Assembly (NCBI RefSeq): GCF_024834055.1
Contig: NZ_JANUXZ010000005.1
Location: 124,001 to 188,000 of the forward strand
Source: Corynebacterium sp. ES2730-CONJ
Lineage (GTDB): Bacteria > Actinomycetota > Actinomycetes > Mycobacteriales > Mycobacteriaceae
Length of the DNA stretch: 64,000 bases
Direction of reading: 5' to 3'
Shown here: one piece after another, positions 61,943 to 64,000 of the stretch
Layout: each line of letters begins with the position of its first letter
Position numbering within the stretch: position 1 is the stretch's first letter
The notes under the pieces: model-generated
The model's input: the letters and a program-made list of their open reading frames with translations, nothing else
What the model was told of the DNA's origin: nothing
Databases searched by the model: none
Program-made: the position numbers and the translations under genes

Positions 61943-63109
61943 ATGGTGCGCATCCCACCGCGGATAAAAACTTTGTGGCTTCCCGCCACTGTCCTGAGTG
62001 CGATGGCACTTGTCATACATCTCAGTAGCATGTGGATCTTTTCGTGGGCTCACAGCCTCAAACAGGGGTACTCGGCACTTTTCGCATTCCTGAAAGCCTT
62101 CGACTCCACTGCGATGCATCGCATTGATTGGGATGCTCGGCACTATATGGATATCGCTCGGTATGGCTATTTCGCCGCCACTCACATGGGGGAGGCTGAC
62201 CCTCAGATCTATGAGACTCGTCTTGCTTTCTTCCCCGGCCTGCCCTTATTGATGCGCTGGGGAAGCGAGATAACGGGATTAGGCGTAGTGACCATTGGGT
62301 TGAGTATTACATTTATTGCCACCGTGATTCTCAGCGCTGGGCTCATCACACTTGCCACGGCTATGGGAGCAACATCGCGCAGCGCCAGGTGGGTGGCCAT
62401 TTTCTTTCTTGGTGCCCCCATGTCCGTGACTTTCCATATGGTTTATACCGAAGCTCCTTTTCTCGCGGCGATTATCTGGGCCCTCATTTTTCTCAACCGC
62501 AGAGATTATCTTGCAGGTGGGCTTCTTATTGCCGTTGCGGGCTGCTTTAGGCTCACGAGCATTGATGCTGTGGCCGCTTTGATCATCGTAGTGCTTATCC
62601 AGGCTCGTAGCTCTGTGCGTGCCTGGATAGCGGTAGGTATATCGGCGCTGCCATTGGTGGGGTATATCAGCTGGGCCTCGTCGTATACCCACGATATAGG
62701 TGGCTATTTCGGCTTGCAGAAGAAGGGGTGGAATTCAGCCTTCGACTTCGGCCACGCCACGCTGACATGGGTAGGGAAGGTGATCATCAGTGACCATAAT
62801 TTAGGCTATATTCTGTCCGTCATCAGTATTGTCGGTGCCCTGATTGCGGTGATCTATGGGTTCAGACGAGCCCCGTGGCCGGTGTGGCTTTTCTCCACTG
62901 CGTTGGTCTTTAATGTGGTTCTCTCAGATGGCATCATGCATTCTCGTCCCCGTTTGCTCCTACCCGCGCTGCTGCTTTTTATTCCGCTAGTTATTCGTGC
63001 AGAGCAGAAGCTTTCACCAGCGGTATCGCTCAGTCTACTGAGCCTATGGGTCCTCGCGGGTGTAGCTTTTTCTAGCTATATGCTGGAGGTTTTCCCCTGG
63101 GCTATTTAA
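61943..63109 (+). CDS. PIG-V/GPI mannosyltransferase-like membrane glycosyltransferase
   Basis: 388 residues, about ten membrane helices, GT-C type. WDARHYMDIARYGYF after the first helix and FFPGLPLLMRW are the PIG-V-like signature; YTEAPFLAAIIWALIF follows. PIG-V relatives add mannose from a polyprenyl-phospho-mannose donor; in mycolata such enzymes act on lipomannan or on protein or lipid glycans. The exact acceptor is unknown. AAGGAAAG precedes the ATG. It is divergent from the DnaQ-like gene. Confidence 0.78.
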   Translation: MVRIPPRIKTLWLPATVLSAMALVIHLSSMWIFSWAHSLKQGYSALFAFLKAFDSTAMHRIDWDARHYMDIARYGYFAATHMGEADPQIYETRLAFFPGLPLLMRWGSEITGLGVVTIGLSITFIATVILSAGLITLATAMGATSRSARWVAIFFLGAPMSVTFHMVYTEAPFLAAIIWALIFLNRRDYLAGGLLIAVAGCFRLTSIDAVAALIIVVLIQARSSVRAWIAVGISALPLVGYISWASSYTHDIGGYFGLQKKGWNSAFDFGHATLTWVGKVIISDHNLGYILSVISIVGALIAVIYGFRRAPWPVWLFSTALVFNVVLSDGIMHSRPRLLLPALLLFIPLVIRAEQKLSPAVSLSLLSLWVLAGVAFSSYMLEVFPWAI

Positions 63110-63175
63110 TGGTGGGCCAATTCATGCAAGCCATGCGTATCTAAGCCGTGTAGGTCTGGGCTGTGTGAGGGGTAT

Positions 63176-64000
63176 TTAGGTATTGCCCCGCGCCGAGAGT
63201 GCGAAGGTGGAGGTGACCATCGCGATGAGGGCGAGCGCCATGATAATCCAATTGAATCCGTGGACGTGGAACTGCTCCCCCAGAATGACATAGCTTAAGA
63301 TAAAGGCGATGATTGGTTCCACTGTGGTCATGGCGGGGAGCGAGAGTTTCAAAGCACCGGTATTGAAGGCATATTGCTGGACTATTGTGCCAATAATGCT
63401 GCCGAGAATTAAGAACCAGAAAACCCAGTGGGTTAGCAGTCCGCTCGATCCCTCGTGCTGGTAGACATCGACAGTAGCTTTAGAGAGAACGGCAATAAAT
63501 CCGTAGATAATGCCTACAATCACTCCCAGAAAGAGCCCGCGAATATTGCGGGGGGCGTGCCGCGTGGCGCGGTCAATGGTGAGGGAAACAATGATGCCGA
63601 GGCTGAGCGCTAGTGCCCACACCCACGCTACGGGTCTGGGATCACCTGGTTCGGGGTTGCCCAAAATGACGAGTACAGCTACCGCAATAGTAAGGACAGC
63701 TGCCCATCCAATTTCGTCGGCGTATAAGGGGCGTTTGTGATAGTAGGCAGTCATGGGCATGGTGAACATGAGTGAGAGTGCCAGGATGGGTTGGACGATG
63801 AGCAAGGAGCCGTAACTGAGTGCGACAACTTGGAAGGAATATCCTGCGAAAGCGGTGCCACAGGCGAACCACCAGAGGGGGCGTTTAATAGCAGTTATCA
63901 CCGGCGAGCCTTGCAGGGTACCGTCGGCCGGGGCGCGCTCGGCGATATTGTGCCGAACCACGGTGCCCCACGCAATGATGAGGGCTGCGAGTGCCGCGAA
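63176..64000 (-). CDS. DMT superfamily permease (start outside the window)
   Basis: At least 275 residues, with the minus frame open to the window edge; the first helix FAALAALIIAWGTV begins there. About ten membrane helices follow, in two EamA-like repeats: VQPILALSLMFTMPM near the middle of the first, and TTVEPIIAFILSYVILGEQFHVHGFNWI in the second. The substrate is unknown. The GTG at 63961 is inside the frame and is not the likely start. The gene lies 66 nt after the convergent mannosyltransferase gene. Confidence 0.8.
   Translation of the reverse strand, partial: FAALAALIIAWGTVVRHNIAERAPADGTLQGSPVITAIKRPLWWFACGTAFAGYSFQVVALSYGSLLIVQPILALSLMFTMPMTAYYHKRPLYADEIGWAAVLTIAVAVLVILGNPEPGDPRPVAWVWALALSLGIIVSLTIDRATRHAPRNIRGLFLGVIVGIIYGFIAVLSKATVDVYQHEGSSGLLTHWVFWFLILGSIIGTIVQQYAFNTGALKLSLPAMTTVEPIIAFILSYVILGEQFHVHGFNWIIMALALIAMVTSTFALSARGNT

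Noticed and set aside
1..64000. Search for a CRISPR array, prophage, integrase, transposase or secondary-metabolite cluster.
   Set aside because: No cas gene, integrase, transposase, phage structural gene or megasynthase was seen; only isolated repeats and a decayed region.

Overview
The window is a chromosomal segment of a mycolic-acid actinobacterium, almost certainly a Corynebacterium. The evidence is the arabinogalactan gene set (Emb and AftA arabinosyltransferases, DprE1/DprE2, GlfT1, the galactan ABC exporter), followed by genes in an order I recall from C. glutamicum (pat, dccT, tyrA, tadA, csbD-like, mmpL, tgt, aspT, dnaX, ybaB, recR, gatD/murT). The species cannot be named from the sequence alone.

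Layout. 1-7320: a 3'-truncated ROK regulator, a GNAT-LOG fusion, an OhrR-like MarR regulator, the HrpB helicase, the Tag glycosylase, an SDR, an S4 RNA-binding protein and a two-domain VOC protein. 7321-12867: a low-coding region with atypical, AT-richer sequence. It holds a secreted CAP-domain protein flanked by two CRISPR-repeat-like 36-37 nt direct repeats, a hydrolase pseudogene with at least four frameshifts, an orphan GIY-YIG/DUF4357 protein and several inverted repeats. 12868-17700: an alpha/beta hydrolase, M13 peptidase PepO, a membrane protein and a PrsW-like protease.

17765-34193: the cell-wall region. embC, aftA, dprE2 and dprE1 lie on the minus strand, with gtrA, glfT1, the Wzt/Wzm exporter pair, a cyclase, an aminotransferase-like protein without the usual lysine, and a quinone oxidoreductase. 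Together these make decaprenyl-phospho-arabinose, start galactan, export it and add arabinan. The order parallels the M. tuberculosis Rv3777-Rv3795 block.

34259-44585: four tRNA genes (the Ser-TGA gene followed by an 800-bp empty stretch with a tandem repeat), Pat, a DASS dicarboxylate transporter between two identical tRNA-Arg(ACG) genes, TyrA, TadA and its partner, a CsbD protein and an MMPL transporter. 44612-52187: three queuosine-salvage functions (Tgt, YhhQ, GluQ-RS) interleaved with a ThrE-like exporter, DeoD and an MFS transporter. Tgt has lost the three zinc cysteines, and yhhQ and gluQ diverge from overlapping -10 elements. 52303-64000: a META-like protein, tRNA-Ser(GGA), SRP RNA, AspT, a SUFU-like protein, DnaX, YbaB, RecR, GatD/MurT, a DnaQ-like protein lacking its catalytic acids, a PIG-V-like mannosyltransferase and a DMT permease cut by the window end.

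Many genes have a TAnnnT -10 hexamer 6-8 nt before the start codon and no Shine-Dalgarno sequence, so leaderless transcription looks common. I used this spacing to choose several starts.
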